NCBI RefSeq assembly: GCF_963575615.1
Contig: NZ_CAUYTL010000005.1
Location: 49,075-113,074 of the forward strand
Origin: Listeria_A hofi
Lineage (GTDB): Bacteria > Bacillota > Bacilli > Lactobacillales > Listeriaceae
Direction of reading: 5' to 3'
Length of the DNA stretch: 64,000 nt
Shown here: positions 34,629-43,751 of the stretch, one piece after another
Position numbering within the stretch: the first letter of the stretch is position 1
Layout: every line of letters starts with the position of its first letter
The notes under the pieces: model-generated
What the model saw: the letters and a program-made list of their open reading frames with translations, nothing else
Told to the model about the DNA's origin: nothing
Database searches by the model: none
Program-made: the position numbers and the translations under genes

Positions 34629-35690
34629 TTGATTATTATTAATTATGGATTTACAGGTTTTTTTGAGACGCAAACGATGCAGGAAGGACTTATTCCGGCA
34701 CGTGTAACGGCTGTTTTTAAAGATTTTTTTAAAGTTGTATCAGATGATGGCGAGCATTTGGCCAAATTAAAATATGTTGCTTTTATGGGGGCAATGAACA
34801 CGGAGCTTCCGGCTGTTGGTGACTTTGTGGCACTGGAAAGCCATCCGCAAGACACATCCCTCATTCATGGCGTAATGGATCGGAAGACAGTGTTCAAGCG
34901 AGCTGATCCGGGCGGTGGTGAACAATTGGTTGCAGCCAATTTTGATTATGTTTTTATCGTAAGTTCACTGAATCATGATTTTAACATCAATCGTTTGGAG
35001 CGTTATTTAACAATTGCTTGGGATAGTGGTGCAAAACCTGTCGTGATTTTAACCAAAGCTGACCTCAGCGAAAATGTAGCACAAGTAGTGACAGAAATCG
35101 AACTGATTGCTTACGGCGTACCGATTTTCGCAGTTGATAATTTATCAAGAAGCGGTTTTGATGAGATAGAAAGCTTTTTGAAACCTGGCGAAACGATCGT
35201 GTTACTAGGCTCGTCTGGTGTTGGCAAGTCTTCATTTATCAATGCCCTCTCCGGGAAGTCGCTGATGAAAACAAGCGGAATTCGAGAAGATGATTCAAAA
35301 GGGAAACATACGACGACACATCGGGAATTACATTTGTTGCAGTCTGGACTACTGGTGATTGATACGCCGGGGATGCGTGAACTAGGAATTGGTCAAGCGA
35401 GCGATGGTCTTGGCGAAACTTTTCAGGATATTGAACTACTGGCTCATGATTGCAAATTCCGCAATTGTCAACATGGCACTGAGCCCGGATGCGCCGTACA
35501 AGGCGCTTTAACGAATGGTAGCCTATCGGAGGCTCATTATGCTAACTGGATTAAATTAAAGCGAGAATTGGCTTATTTCGAGCGTAAAAACAACCCTGCT
35601 TTGCAACGTGCAGAGAAACAGAAATGGAAAGCTGTGCATAAAGCGTTAGAGACGCAGTACAAATCTAATTTAAAAGCTAGAAAAAAATAG
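34629..35690 (+). CDS. RsgA-type ribosome small subunit biogenesis GTPase, second-copy type
   Basis: 353 residues from a TTG 8 nt after AAAGGAG. OB-fold N-terminus (about 20-85), then a circularly permuted GTPase with G4 TKAD at 142-145, P-loop GSSGVGKSS at 194-202 and G3 DTPG at 245-248. The C-terminal zinc motif uses Cys275, Cys280, His282 and Cys288. RsgA GTPases act in late 30S maturation. The N-terminus (NYGFTGFFE) is of the RsgA2 type, a paralogue of the housekeeping copy usually beside prkC/prpC, which is not in this window. The leader suggests translational control. Confidence 0.88.
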   Translation: MIIINYGFTGFFETQTMQEGLIPARVTAVFKDFFKVVSDDGEHLAKLKYVAFMGAMNTELPAVGDFVALESHPQDTSLIHGVMDRKTVFKRADPGGGEQLVAANFDYVFIVSSLNHDFNINRLERYLTIAWDSGAKPVVILTKADLSENVAQVVTEIELIAYGVPIFAVDNLSRSGFDEIESFLKPGETIVLLGSSGVGKSSFINALSGKSLMKTSGIREDDSKGKHTTTHRELHLLQSGLLVIDTPGMRELGIGQASDGLGETFQDIELLAHDCKFRNCQHGTEPGCAVQGALTNGSLSEAHYANWIKLKRELAYFERKNNPALQRAEKQKWKAVHKALETQYKSNLKARKK

Positions 35691-35696
35691 TAATAA

Positions 35697-35726
35697 GTCC
35701 TGCTGGAAACAGCGGGATTTTTTTAT
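35697..35726 (+). terminator. Terminator after the rsgA-like gene
   Basis: TCCTGCTG and CAGCGGGA form a stem around GAAA, followed by seven T. Confidence 0.85.
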
Positions 35727-35732
35727 TGCATC

Positions 35733-35765
35733 AAAAAACCACCAACCAGTAGCGGCAGATGGTTT
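35733..35765 (-). terminator. Terminator after pnp
   Basis: On the minus strand AAACCA pairs with TGGTTT over a long loop, ending in TTTTTTG, between the convergent pnp and rsgA-like genes. Confidence 0.55.
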
Positions 35766-35772
35766 CTGTTTA

Positions 35773-37944
35773 TTATTTTTTGTCATTATTGTAAGGTTTC
35801 TTGTAGCCTTCTTTACGAGGGGCACGATTTGGTTGTTCTGTGCTTCCTTCTTTTTTCTCGATCAAGGCTTTACGAGATACGTTTACACGGCCGTGATCGT
35901 CAATTTCTGTAACTTTGACTTTCACAATATCGCCCATTTTTAAAATGTCTTCTACTTTACCAACACGTTCGTGTGCTAGTTCAGAGATGTGAATCAGGCC
36001 ATCTTTGCCTTTGAATAGTTCTACAAAAGCTCCAAATTTCTCAATTCTACGCACTTTACCATCGTAGATTTCACCAACTTGTACTTCGCGAACGATCTCT
36101 TCAATCATTGCTTTGGCTTTTTCAATCATCGCATCATCTTGAGATGCAATGAAAACTGTACCATCTTGCTCGATATCAATTTTAACATCTGTTTCCTCGA
36201 TAATTTGATTGATTTGTTTACCACCAGGCCCGATAACATCTTTGATTTTATCAGGTTTAATCGTGATTGTAACGATTTTAGGAGCATACTCTGATAAGGT
36301 TTCGCGAGGTGTGTTAATTGTTGCTTCGAGATGTTCTAGAATATGCAAGCGACCTGCTTTTGCTTGTGTTAAAGCTTCTTCTAAAATTTGACGGCTCAAG
36401 CCCTCGATTTTAATATCCATTTGGAGTGCAGTAATTCCATCACGTGTTCCGGCTACTTTGAAATCCATGTCGCCGAAGTGATCTTCCATTCCTTGGATAT
36501 CAGAAAGAATCGTATAATCATCTCCAAGTTTCACAAGTCCCATCGCAATACCAGCAACGGGCGCTTTAATTGGTACACCCGCATCCATCATCGCAAGTGT
36601 TGAACCACAGATACTTGCTTGCGAGCTGGATCCGTTCGATTCAAGTACCTCTGATACTAGACGAATCGTATATGGGAAATCCTCTTCACTTGGAATAACT
36701 TGTTGTAATGCACGTTCACCTAATGCGCCGTGACCGATTTCACGACGACCTGGTGCGCGACGAGGTCCTGTTTCCCCAACACTAAATTGCGGGAAATTGT
36801 AATGATGCATAAAGCGTTTGGAATCTTCTAGACCAAGCCCATCAATGATTTGGTGTTCGCGAAGTGGTGCCAATGTACATACACTAAGCGCTTGCGTTTG
36901 GCCACGCGTGAACAAGCCTGAACCATGGACACGTGGTAAAATACCAACTTCGGATGATAACGGTCGGATTTCATCTACTTTACGACCATCTGGACGGATT
37001 TTATCTTGTGATATTAGACGACGCATTTCATTTTTCTCAAGCATCTCTAAAATATGTTTTACTTCTGGTAAAATTTCTGCTGCATCTTCTAGTTCTTTTG
37101 CTTCGTATTCAGCAACGACTGCTTCTTTTAGTACATTGATATTTTCTTCGCGTGCTAATTTCTCTTCGGTTTTAATCGCCGTTTTCATATCTGCTTCTGC
37201 ACGAGCAGTTACCTCAGCTACAAGCTCTGCATTTGGTACGAATAGTTCGATTTCCATTTTCGCTTTGCCAACTGCGGCAACAATTTCTTCTTGGAATGCG
37301 ATTAAGCGTTTTATCTCTTCATGACCAAACATAATCGCCTCTAACATTGCTTCCTCAGGTACTTCTTTCGCGCCTGCTTCTACCATGTTAATCGCTTCTT
37401 TTGTTCCCGCAACCGTTAAGCTAATATCACTTAGCTCCTGTTGCTCAATGCTTGGATTGATGATATATTCACCATTCACGCGACCAACATCAACACCTGC
37501 AATCGGCCCTTCAAAAGGAATATCCGAAATACAAAGAGAAATCGATGAACCGAGCATTGCAGCCATTTCTGGAGAGCAATCTTGATCCACACTAAGCACA
37601 GTGGATGTGATTTGAACATCATTACGATACCCTTCAGCAAAAAGTGGACGAATCGGGCGGTCAATTAGACGAGCTGTCAATGTCGCACGGTCACTCGGAC
37701 GTCCTTCGCGCTTTAAGAAGCCACCAGGAACTTTACCTACCGCGTACATCTTTTCTTCGTAGTTAACTGTCAGTGGGAAAAAGTCACCTGGTCTAGGCTT
37801 TCTTGATCCAACTGCTGCTGTTAAAACAACTGTATCGCCGTAACGGATTAGCGCGGCTCCATTTGCTTGTTTTGCCATTTGACCAACTTCGATTGCTAAT
37901 TCCTTCCCTGCCCATGTGGATTTAAATACTTGTTTTTCAGTCAT
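35773..37944 (-). CDS. pnp: Polyribonucleotide nucleotidyltransferase (PNPase)
   Basis: 723 residues from ATG at 37944 (MTEKQVFKSTWAGKEL), 7 nt after AAGGAGA; the open frame extends 12 codons further without a site. Two RNase PH domains (about 10-220 and 310-540), a KH domain with VIGPGGKQINQI, an S1 domain starting VGEIYDGKVRRIEKFGAFVEL, and a basic tail. Degrades RNA 3' to 5' phosphorolytically. It lies behind rpsO as in most bacteria, but here 400 nt of fold-back DNA intervenes. Confidence 0.97.
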   Translation of the reverse strand: MTEKQVFKSTWAGKELAIEVGQMAKQANGAALIRYGDTVVLTAAVGSRKPRPGDFFPLTVNYEEKMYAVGKVPGGFLKREGRPSDRATLTARLIDRPIRPLFAEGYRNDVQITSTVLSVDQDCSPEMAAMLGSSISLCISDIPFEGPIAGVDVGRVNGEYIINPSIEQQELSDISLTVAGTKEAINMVEAGAKEVPEEAMLEAIMFGHEEIKRLIAFQEEIVAAVGKAKMEIELFVPNAELVAEVTARAEADMKTAIKTEEKLAREENINVLKEAVVAEYEAKELEDAAEILPEVKHILEMLEKNEMRRLISQDKIRPDGRKVDEIRPLSSEVGILPRVHGSGLFTRGQTQALSVCTLAPLREHQIIDGLGLEDSKRFMHHYNFPQFSVGETGPRRAPGRREIGHGALGERALQQVIPSEEDFPYTIRLVSEVLESNGSSSQASICGSTLAMMDAGVPIKAPVAGIAMGLVKLGDDYTILSDIQGMEDHFGDMDFKVAGTRDGITALQMDIKIEGLSRQILEEALTQAKAGRLHILEHLEATINTPRETLSEYAPKIVTITIKPDKIKDVIGPGGKQINQIIEETDVKIDIEQDGTVFIASQDDAMIEKAKAMIEEIVREVQVGEIYDGKVRRIEKFGAFVELFKGKDGLIHISELAHERVGKVEDILKMGDIVKVKVTEIDDHGRVNVSRKALIEKKEGSTEQPNRAPRKEGYKKPYNNDKK

Positions 37945-38024
37945 ATTTTGATCTCCTTTTTTAGGAGCGTCCACTATCAAATCGAAACTTTACCATGCAT
38001 TATTTCTTCACGCACGCCTGATTA

Positions 38025-38186
38025 CAGACACGCATAAATCCAAAAACCTGCCGGCAAGTCGAGAATCACTCAGCTGCGTCGTTGAAGTTTGCACTCCGAT
38101 GCTCACGTATCTCAATACGCTCTGCTTCGGTGCTCTACTTCGCCTAGCATCTGAGCACTTCTTGACTTGCCGGGTTTTGCGTCTGC
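38025..38186. repeat. Long imperfect palindrome (fold-back element) between rpsO and pnp
   Basis: CCGGCAAGTCGAGAA (38051-38065) pairs with TTCTTGACTTGCCGG (38159-38173) with one mismatch; outer arms CAGAC (38025-38029) and GTCTG (38181-38185) extend it. Inside, CTCAGCTGC/GCATCTGAG and CACGTATCTCAATACG continue the fold almost to the centre. No coding capacity. It could be a dispersed palindromic repeat, and in rpsO-pnp read-through RNA it would make a long duplex. The remainder of 37945-38306 holds no gene I can support. Confidence 0.7.
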
Positions 38187-38306
38187 GAATTCAAAGTGAT
38201 CAACAGAATCTAGTTTTTTTATTATGTAAAGTGGCACGTTTTTGGATTCATGCGATAAAGTTTCTTCTACTTTCTTGGATAGTGGGCACTTCTTATTTAT
38301 TTTTTC

Positions 38307-38337
38307 AAAAAAAAACGGGACAAAAATATCCCGTTTT
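38307..38337 (-). terminator. Terminator after rpsO
   Basis: On the minus strand ACGGGA pairs with TCCCGT across TATTTTTG, then nine T. Strong intrinsic terminator. Confidence 0.88.
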
Positions 38338-38344
38338 CCTTGTT

Positions 38345-38614
38345 TTATCGACGTAAACCTAAACGTCCGATAAGTTCGCGGTAACGTGCAACATCTTTCT
38401 TACGTAGGTAAGTTAAAAGGTTACGACGGTGACCAACCATTTTCATCAAACCACGATAAGAATGGTGATCTTTCTTGTGCTCGCGAACGTGTTCATTCAA
38501 ACTGTTGATTTCTGCAGTAAGAACAGCGATTTGAACTTCTGGTGAACCAGTGTCCGTATCATGTACACGATACTCAGCAATAATTTCATTTTTACGCTCT
38601 TGTGTCAATGCCAT
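38345..38614 (-). CDS. rpsO: 30S ribosomal protein S15
   Basis: 89 residues, the standard S15 length: HDTDTGSPEVQIAVLT and HSYRGLMKMVGHRRNLLTYLRKKD are signature segments. Binds the central domain of 16S rRNA early in 30S assembly. AGGAGG lies 9 nt upstream. Confidence 0.98.
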   Translation of the reverse strand: MALTQERKNEIIAEYRVHDTDTGSPEVQIAVLTAEINSLNEHVREHKKDHHSYRGLMKMVGHRRNLLTYLRKKDVARYRELIGRLGLRR

Positions 38615-38704
38615 TTCTTACACACCTCCTTCTTTTCTAATCCCCGCATACTGAGCCAAGCGTTGGTGACTCGCAAAAAGCCAAGTAAGGGTTCTTTTTC
38701 GTAC
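38615..38704 (-). promoter_or_regulatory. rpsO: rpsO leader, candidate S15 autoregulatory structure
   Basis: About 90 nt lie between the predicted start and the rpsO ATG. GAGTC pairs with GGCTC over a 10-nt loop, with outer AC/GT and CCC/GGG helices, giving a branched fold like other S15-binding leaders. Assignment is by location and fold only. Confidence 0.4.
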
Positions 38705-38711
38705 AGAGTTA

Positions 38712-38740
38712 AAGATACACTATTTTGGGGCAAAAAGCAA
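38712..38740 (-). promoter_or_regulatory. rpsO: rpsO promoter
   Basis: On the minus strand TTGCTT, 17-nt spacer, TATCTT, about 100 nt upstream of the rpsO ATG. Confidence 0.6.
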
Positions 38741-38756
38741 GTGATAGCCTGACTTT

Positions 38757-39683
38757 TTATGCAAAATAGGCTCTTGTATCGGCTTCATCTTGCTTTAATT
38801 GCTCAATCAGTCCTTCAACGCCATTGAATTTTAATTCTGGTCGGAAATAATGGAACCATTCAATTTCTATTTCTTCTCCGTATATTTCTTGGTGGAAATC
38901 TAAAATATAGACTTCTATTGACATGGCTTGGTCATCCTTGAAGGTAATATTATATCCAATACTCGCCATTCCTAAATGGGTTTGTCCAGATACCTTAAAT
39001 TTGACGGCATAGACACCTAATTTAGGGATGAGAAAGCCTTCGTCTACTGCAATGTTTGCAGTTGGAAAGCCGATTGTACGTCCTCGTTTGTCGCCATGTA
39101 TCACCGTTCCAGTAAGCGTGTACGGATAGCCTAATAGTTGATTTGCTTCATCTAACTTACCTTCTGAAATATATTTTCGAATATTTGTAGAGCTCACTTT
39201 ATCATGTAAATCTTCTAATTTTTGAACAACTGTTACATCAAATTGTCCGTTCGCATAGTCGTTTAGTTCTGTCATTTTGCCAGCACCTTGACGACCGTAA
39301 GAGTAATCGAAGCCAGCAACGACATGTTTTGCATTCAAACCAATCAAATAATTCGTCACAAAATCTTCTGGGCTCAAATTAGAAAATGCGGTTGTGAAAC
39401 GAACAATGTATAAAATATCGACACCTAAATCAGCCATTTTGCGTTTCTTTTCTTCAAGGGGGGTTAAATATTTAACCTGTTTTCGCATTTGGCTAAGTAC
39501 GACGGATGGATGCGGATCGAATGTTAGAACCGCTGTTTTTATACCACGCTTTTCAGCTTCTTTTTTAGCTGTAGCGATGACTTGTTGATGTCCTCGGTGT
39601 AGCCCGTCGAAGAACCCAAGCGCGATGACTTTAGGATCACGATTGATGTTTTCTGGCGGATGGTGTAAAAAATATGTTTCCAT
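38757..39683 (-). CDS. ribF: Bifunctional riboflavin kinase / FAD synthetase
   Basis: 308 residues from ATG at 39683 (METYFLHHPPENI), after AAGGGGA. The N-terminal FAD synthetase domain has ALGFFDGLHRGHQQVI and VAGFDYSYGRQGAG. The C-terminal flavokinase domain has GTVIHGDKRGRTIGFPTANI. Makes FMN then FAD from riboflavin and ATP. In Bacillus the same position is ribC. Confidence 0.96.
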   Translation of the reverse strand: METYFLHHPPENINRDPKVIALGFFDGLHRGHQQVIATAKKEAEKRGIKTAVLTFDPHPSVVLSQMRKQVKYLTPLEEKKRKMADLGVDILYIVRFTTAFSNLSPEDFVTNYLIGLNAKHVVAGFDYSYGRQGAGKMTELNDYANGQFDVTVVQKLEDLHDKVSSTNIRKYISEGKLDEANQLLGYPYTLTGTVIHGDKRGRTIGFPTANIAVDEGFLIPKLGVYAVKFKVSGQTHLGMASIGYNITFKDDQAMSIEVYILDFHQEIYGEEIEIEWFHYFRPELKFNGVEGLIEQLKQDEADTRAYFA

Positions 39684-39805
39684 GAAATCCCCTTCTCTCT
39701 GCACTATACTTGCTATGTGAATTCATAGGTAAGGTAAGTGCACAATCAATACGGCGACGAGAAGCTAATTTTGAGATCTGTTCAAATAGTAGCTTGTCTT
39801 TGCCT

Positions 39806-40732
39806 TTAGTTTAACTTGCCCTCACGCAATTCAATCACTTTTTCTGGTTTCCAAAAATCGCGACGTTCTGGATGTTTAACATAGATTGCGGTCAACTTAT
39901 TTTTGTAAAGTAAGGCTACACGCCCTTTATTGCGTTCTTTAATAAATTGTTCTGGTAATACAACGCCATTTAGCACTTTCTCATGAATTAGTTCAGAGAT
40001 ATGTTGCTGTGGCATATCGGATAAGCCATCTTCTAAAGGATATAAGAAGCTAGCCTCTTCTTCTTTTGCTCGCAACGCTTCAATTTCATCTAAGGTAAAA
40101 CATTGTTCTTCCTTAAAAATACCACTTTGCGTCCGTTTTAATTCTGACATATGTGCCGGATAGCCAAGTTTCTCCCCAATCATCACAGCCAGTGTTCGAA
40201 TATAAGTTCCCTTGCCACATTTGATGCGTATGTTAAATGTATTATACTCTGGACTTATTGAAACAAAAGGCTTCAAGAGCTCTATTGCATAAATATTCAC
40301 CGTGCGTTTCGGGCGTTCTACCTCTATTCCTGCTCTTGCATATTCATACAACTTGCGGCCATTCACCTTGACGGCAGAGTACATTGGTGGGATTTGCTCG
40401 ATTTCTCCAACGAATAATTTTACTACTTTTTCAATATCGATTGGTAAAATGGTTTCGGTGATTTTTTTCTCAGCAACTACTTCTCCGCTCGCATCTTCTG
40501 TCGTTGTTGCAGTGCCAATTGTAACGGTTGCTTCATAGGTTTTACCTTCATCAGTAATGTATTCTGCAAGCTTTGTAGCGCGCCCGATGCAGATTGGAAG
40601 AACACCTTCGACATCTGGATCAAGCGTACCTGTATGACCAACTTTTTTCGTTTGGAGAATTTTGCGTAGTTTGAATACGCAATCATGGCTGGTCATTCCT
40701 TTTTCTTTCCATAAGGGGATAATTCCGTCCAT
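39806..40732 (-). CDS. truB: tRNA pseudouridine-55 synthase
   Basis: 308 residues. WKEKGMTSHDCVFKLRKIL start, then KVGHTGTLDPDVEGVLPICIG with the catalytic aspartate in GTLDP, and a small C-terminal PUA-like region. Forms the universal T-loop pseudouridine in tRNA. AGGAGTG lies about 10 nt upstream. Confidence 0.96.
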   Translation of the reverse strand: MDGIIPLWKEKGMTSHDCVFKLRKILQTKKVGHTGTLDPDVEGVLPICIGRATKLAEYITDEGKTYEATVTIGTATTTEDASGEVVAEKKITETILPIDIEKVVKLFVGEIEQIPPMYSAVKVNGRKLYEYARAGIEVERPKRTVNIYAIELLKPFVSISPEYNTFNIRIKCGKGTYIRTLAVMIGEKLGYPAHMSELKRTQSGIFKEEQCFTLDEIEALRAKEEEASFLYPLEDGLSDMPQQHISELIHEKVLNGVVLPEQFIKERNKGRVALLYKNKLTAIYVKHPERRDFWKPEKVIELREGKLN

Positions 40733-40752
40733 CGTGTCAAATCACTCCTTTT

Positions 40753-40800
40753 CATACACAAAGAAGGATAGACGTCCGCAAAAACCGACACCTACCCTTT
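40753..40800 (-). terminator. Hairpin between rbfA and truB
   Basis: On the minus strand AAGGGTAG pairs with CTATCCTT, with further GTGTC/GGACG pairing inside, then CTTTG. A weak tail suggests a partial terminator or processing hairpin. Confidence 0.35.
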
Positions 40801-40809
40801 CCCTGTTTC

Positions 40810-41154
40810 CTATTCGTTATCGTTTAGACCGCGTAATAAGTCATCGATATGGTTTCCGTAAGCCACAGAATGATCGATTTCAAAAAATAGTTCTGGGACT
40901 TTGCGCAAACGAATGCGAGTTCCTATTTCGGAGCGAATAAACCCGTGCGCTTTTTCGAGGGCTGCTAAGGCATCTTTTTGGCCTTTTTCTTCGCCTAAAA
41001 CAGAGACGAACACAGTTGCTTGTTGCAAATCACCTGTTACGTCAACGCCTGTTACGGTAATAAAGCCGATGCGAGGATCTCTTAATTTGCGGTTAAGGAT
41101 GTCGCCAAGCTCTTTTTTCATTTGCTCTGCTACACGATTAGCTCTAAGATTCAT
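40810..41154 (-). CDS. rbfA: 30S ribosome-binding factor A
   Basis: 114 residues, MNLRANRVAEQMKKELGDILNRKLRDPRIGFITVTGV, the RbfA KH-like fold. Assists late 16S 5'-end maturation and cold adaptation. GAGGTG upstream of the ATG. Same neighbourhood (infB-ylxP-rbfA-truB) as in Bacillus. Confidence 0.96.
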   Translation of the reverse strand: MNLRANRVAEQMKKELGDILNRKLRDPRIGFITVTGVDVTGDLQQATVFVSVLGEEKGQKDALAALEKAHGFIRSEIGTRIRLRKVPELFFEIDHSVAYGNHIDDLLRGLNDNE

Positions 41155-41168
41155 ATTTTCACCTCATT

Positions 41169-41447
41169 TTACAAACTTTCCATTGTCGTTTTGCCTCGTT
41201 CCCATTCTGGAAATGAGTCGAGGAATGCCAGAACGGTACCTGCGACTTTCTCGGCTTGATTGCTGGATTCTGAGACAACAGCAAATCCAATGAGGGATCG
41301 CTGCCATTTGTCTTGGAATCCAATTTCAGCAATGGAAATATTAAATTTTTGGCCAGCGCGTGTTAGAATACGCTTGATAATGGCTCGCTTTTCTTTTAAT
41401 GTTTGTGGCGTCTGCAAAAACCACTCGGACTCGATGTAGCGAATCAT
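41169..41447 (-). CDS. ylxP: DUF503 protein YlxP
   Basis: 92 residues; LKEKRAIIKRILTRAGQKFNISIAEIGFQDKWQRSLIGFAVVS matches the DUF503/YlxP family. Role unclear, probably ribosome-related by context. Its ATG overlaps the infB stop by 4 nt (ATGA). Confidence 0.9.
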   Translation of the reverse strand: MIRYIESEWFLQTPQTLKEKRAIIKRILTRAGQKFNISIAEIGFQDKWQRSLIGFAVVSESSNQAEKVAGTVLAFLDSFPEWERGKTTMESL

Positions 41448-43729
41448 TTACGTTCAATTTCCTCCATGATGTATGCTTCAATGACGTCATCTTCTTTAAT
41501 ATCGTTAAATTTATCGATAGTAATACCGCATTCGAAACCTTTCGCTACTTCTTTCGCGTCATCTTTAAAGCGTTTTAGCGTACCGATTTCCCCTTCAAAC
41601 ACAACGATACCGTCACGAATAATACGAACGCCACTATCGCGTGTGATTTTACCGTCAGTAACGTAACAACCCGCGATTGTCCCGACTTTCGATACGTTAA
41701 TTGTTTGACGTACTTGGGCTTGACCGATAATTTTTTCTTGGAATTCTGGATCAAGCATCCCTTTCATCGCAGCTTCGATTTCGTCGATTGCTTTGTAAAT
41801 AACGCGGTGTAAACGAATATCAACGCCTTCATTTTCAGCGCCTTCACGTGCTTGTGTCGTTGGACGAACGTTGAAACCGATGACAATGGCATTTGATGCA
41901 GAGGCTAGTGTAATATCGGATTCGTTAATGGCACCAACAGACGTATGGATAATCTTCACGTTAACGCCTTCTACATCGATTTTGCGTAGAGATGCCGCTA
42001 ATGCTTCGACTGAGCCTTGTACATCGGCTTTGATGATAACGTTAACTTCTTTCATTTCGCCAGCTTTCATGTGCTCGAATAGGTTTTCAAGGCTCACACG
42101 ATTTGTTGCCGAACGTTGCGCAACAACAGCGCGACTTGCACGAGCTTCACCAACGCTACGAGCTGTTTTCTCATCTTCAAAGACTACAAAACGGTCACCA
42201 GCTTGTGGTACATCGCTAAGTCCAGTGATTTCAACTGGTGTACTTGGTCCTACTTTTTTTACACGACGTCCAATATCATTTACCATCGCACGAACACGTC
42301 CAAAAGTATTACCGACAACGATTGGATCACCAACGTTTAGTGTACCATCTTGAACTAGTAGAGTTGCAACGGAGCCGCGACCTTTGTCGAGTTCTGCTTC
42401 GATAACACTACCGATAGCAAGGCGATCTGGATTTGCTTTCAATTCTTCCACTTCGGAAACGAGTAGAATCATTTCAAGCAACGTGTCTAAACCTTCCCCA
42501 AATTTCGCGGAGATTGGTACAAAAATCGTGTCACCACCCCATGCTTCAGGAACTAATTCATACTCGGTTAGCTCTTGCATCACGCGATCTGCATTGGCCT
42601 GTGGCTTATCAATTTTGTTGACAGCAACAATGATTGGTACTTCGGCTGCTTTCGCATGGTTAATCGCCTCAATTGTCTGTGGCATAACACCATCATCTGC
42701 TGCGACAACGAGGATTGTGATATCAGTAATTTTAGCGCCACGAGCACGCATTGTTGTAAAGGCTGCGTGACCAGGAGTATCTAAGAATGTAATTTTTTTG
42801 TTATGGACTTCTAGTTGGTAGGCACCAATGTGTTGCGTGATTCCACCGGCTTCGCCAAGCGTTACTTTTGTGTTGCGCAGGGAATCAAGTAACGTTGTTT
42901 TACCATGGTCAACGTGACCCATAATTGTTACAACAGCTGGACGCTCGACTTCGTTACCTTTGTCTTCTTCGACTGCTTCTTCAAAATAAACATCTAAATC
43001 TGTGATATCGATTTTGATTTCTTCTTCTGCTTCTACGCCGTACTCACTACACACTAGTTCAATAGCGTCTTTATCTAGGCTTTGGTTAATTGTTGCCACA
43101 ACGCCTAGCAAGAAGAGTTTTTTGATGATTTCGGATGGCTCACGGTAAAGTTTACGCGCTAATTCGCCAACTGTAAGTGATTCTGAGAATACGATTTTTT
43201 CTGGAAGCTCTTTTGGCTTCGGCGGTGTTGGTGGTACAGTACTGTGATTACGTTTCCCTTTATACTTGGTGTTGTTTTTGCGACCGCGATTTTGATTGTT
43301 GCGATTGCCACCTTGATTACGGTTTCCTCCACCTTGTGCGTTCCCACTAGGTCGGTTTTGCCCACCGCTGTTGTTTGGGCGATTTTGTCCACCAGTTGTT
43401 TTATTGCCACTTGTAGATGGCTTCGCTGTACCTTGTGATGCTGATTTATTTGTATTTGTTGGTTTGGATTGATTCGATTTATCATTCATATTTGGCTTAT
43501 TAGACCCCTTACTTTGACCTGCTTCGTTTGATTCTTTTTGTGGGCTGCTTGGCGCGGCAGATTCTTTGTTCGGTCCAAGCAATGTTTTGTCGAGTTGTCG
43601 TAATGCATTTTCGTTAATGGTAGACATGTGATTAGCAACTTCAACGCCTAATCCTTGCAATGTCTCGATGACTTTCTTACTAGGTATTTGGTGTTCTTTT
43701 GCGTATTCATATACACGAACTTTACTCAT
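41444..43729 (-). CDS. infB: Translation initiation factor IF-2
   Basis: 761 residues from ATG at 43729 (MSKVRVYEYAKEHQIPSKK), 6-7 nt after GGAGGTG. N-terminal IF2 helix, then a low-complexity Asn/Gly/Gln/Ser-rich linker (about 60-165), a second IF2_N domain, and the GTPase with GHVDHGKTTLLD, DTPGHAAF and NKID. C-terminal domains bind initiator fMet-tRNA. The linker is the variable part of the family. Confidence 0.97.
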   Translation of the reverse strand: MSKVRVYEYAKEHQIPSKKVIETLQGLGVEVANHMSTINENALRQLDKTLLGPNKESAAPSSPQKESNEAGQSKGSNKPNMNDKSNQSKPTNTNKSASQGTAKPSTSGNKTTGGQNRPNNSGGQNRPSGNAQGGGNRNQGGNRNNQNRGRKNNTKYKGKRNHSTVPPTPPKPKELPEKIVFSESLTVGELARKLYREPSEIIKKLFLLGVVATINQSLDKDAIELVCSEYGVEAEEEIKIDITDLDVYFEEAVEEDKGNEVERPAVVTIMGHVDHGKTTLLDSLRNTKVTLGEAGGITQHIGAYQLEVHNKKITFLDTPGHAAFTTMRARGAKITDITILVVAADDGVMPQTIEAINHAKAAEVPIIVAVNKIDKPQANADRVMQELTEYELVPEAWGGDTIFVPISAKFGEGLDTLLEMILLVSEVEELKANPDRLAIGSVIEAELDKGRGSVATLLVQDGTLNVGDPIVVGNTFGRVRAMVNDIGRRVKKVGPSTPVEITGLSDVPQAGDRFVVFEDEKTARSVGEARASRAVVAQRSATNRVSLENLFEHMKAGEMKEVNVIIKADVQGSVEALAASLRKIDVEGVNVKIIHTSVGAINESDITLASASNAIVIGFNVRPTTQAREGAENEGVDIRLHRVIYKAIDEIEAAMKGMLDPEFQEKIIGQAQVRQTINVSKVGTIAGCYVTDGKITRDSGVRIIRDGIVVFEGEIGTLKRFKDDAKEVAKGFECGITIDKFNDIKEDDVIEAYIMEEIERK

Positions 43730-43751
43730 GTGACACACCTCCGTTAAGATT

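Noticed and set aside
36818..37324. 168-codon plus-strand frame antisense to pnp
   Set aside because: Shadow frame with Ser-rich low-complexity translation typical of antisense reading of a conserved gene; no ribosome site.
41871..42353. 160-codon plus-strand frame antisense to infB
   Set aside because: Antisense shadow of the highly conserved IF-2 GTPase region.
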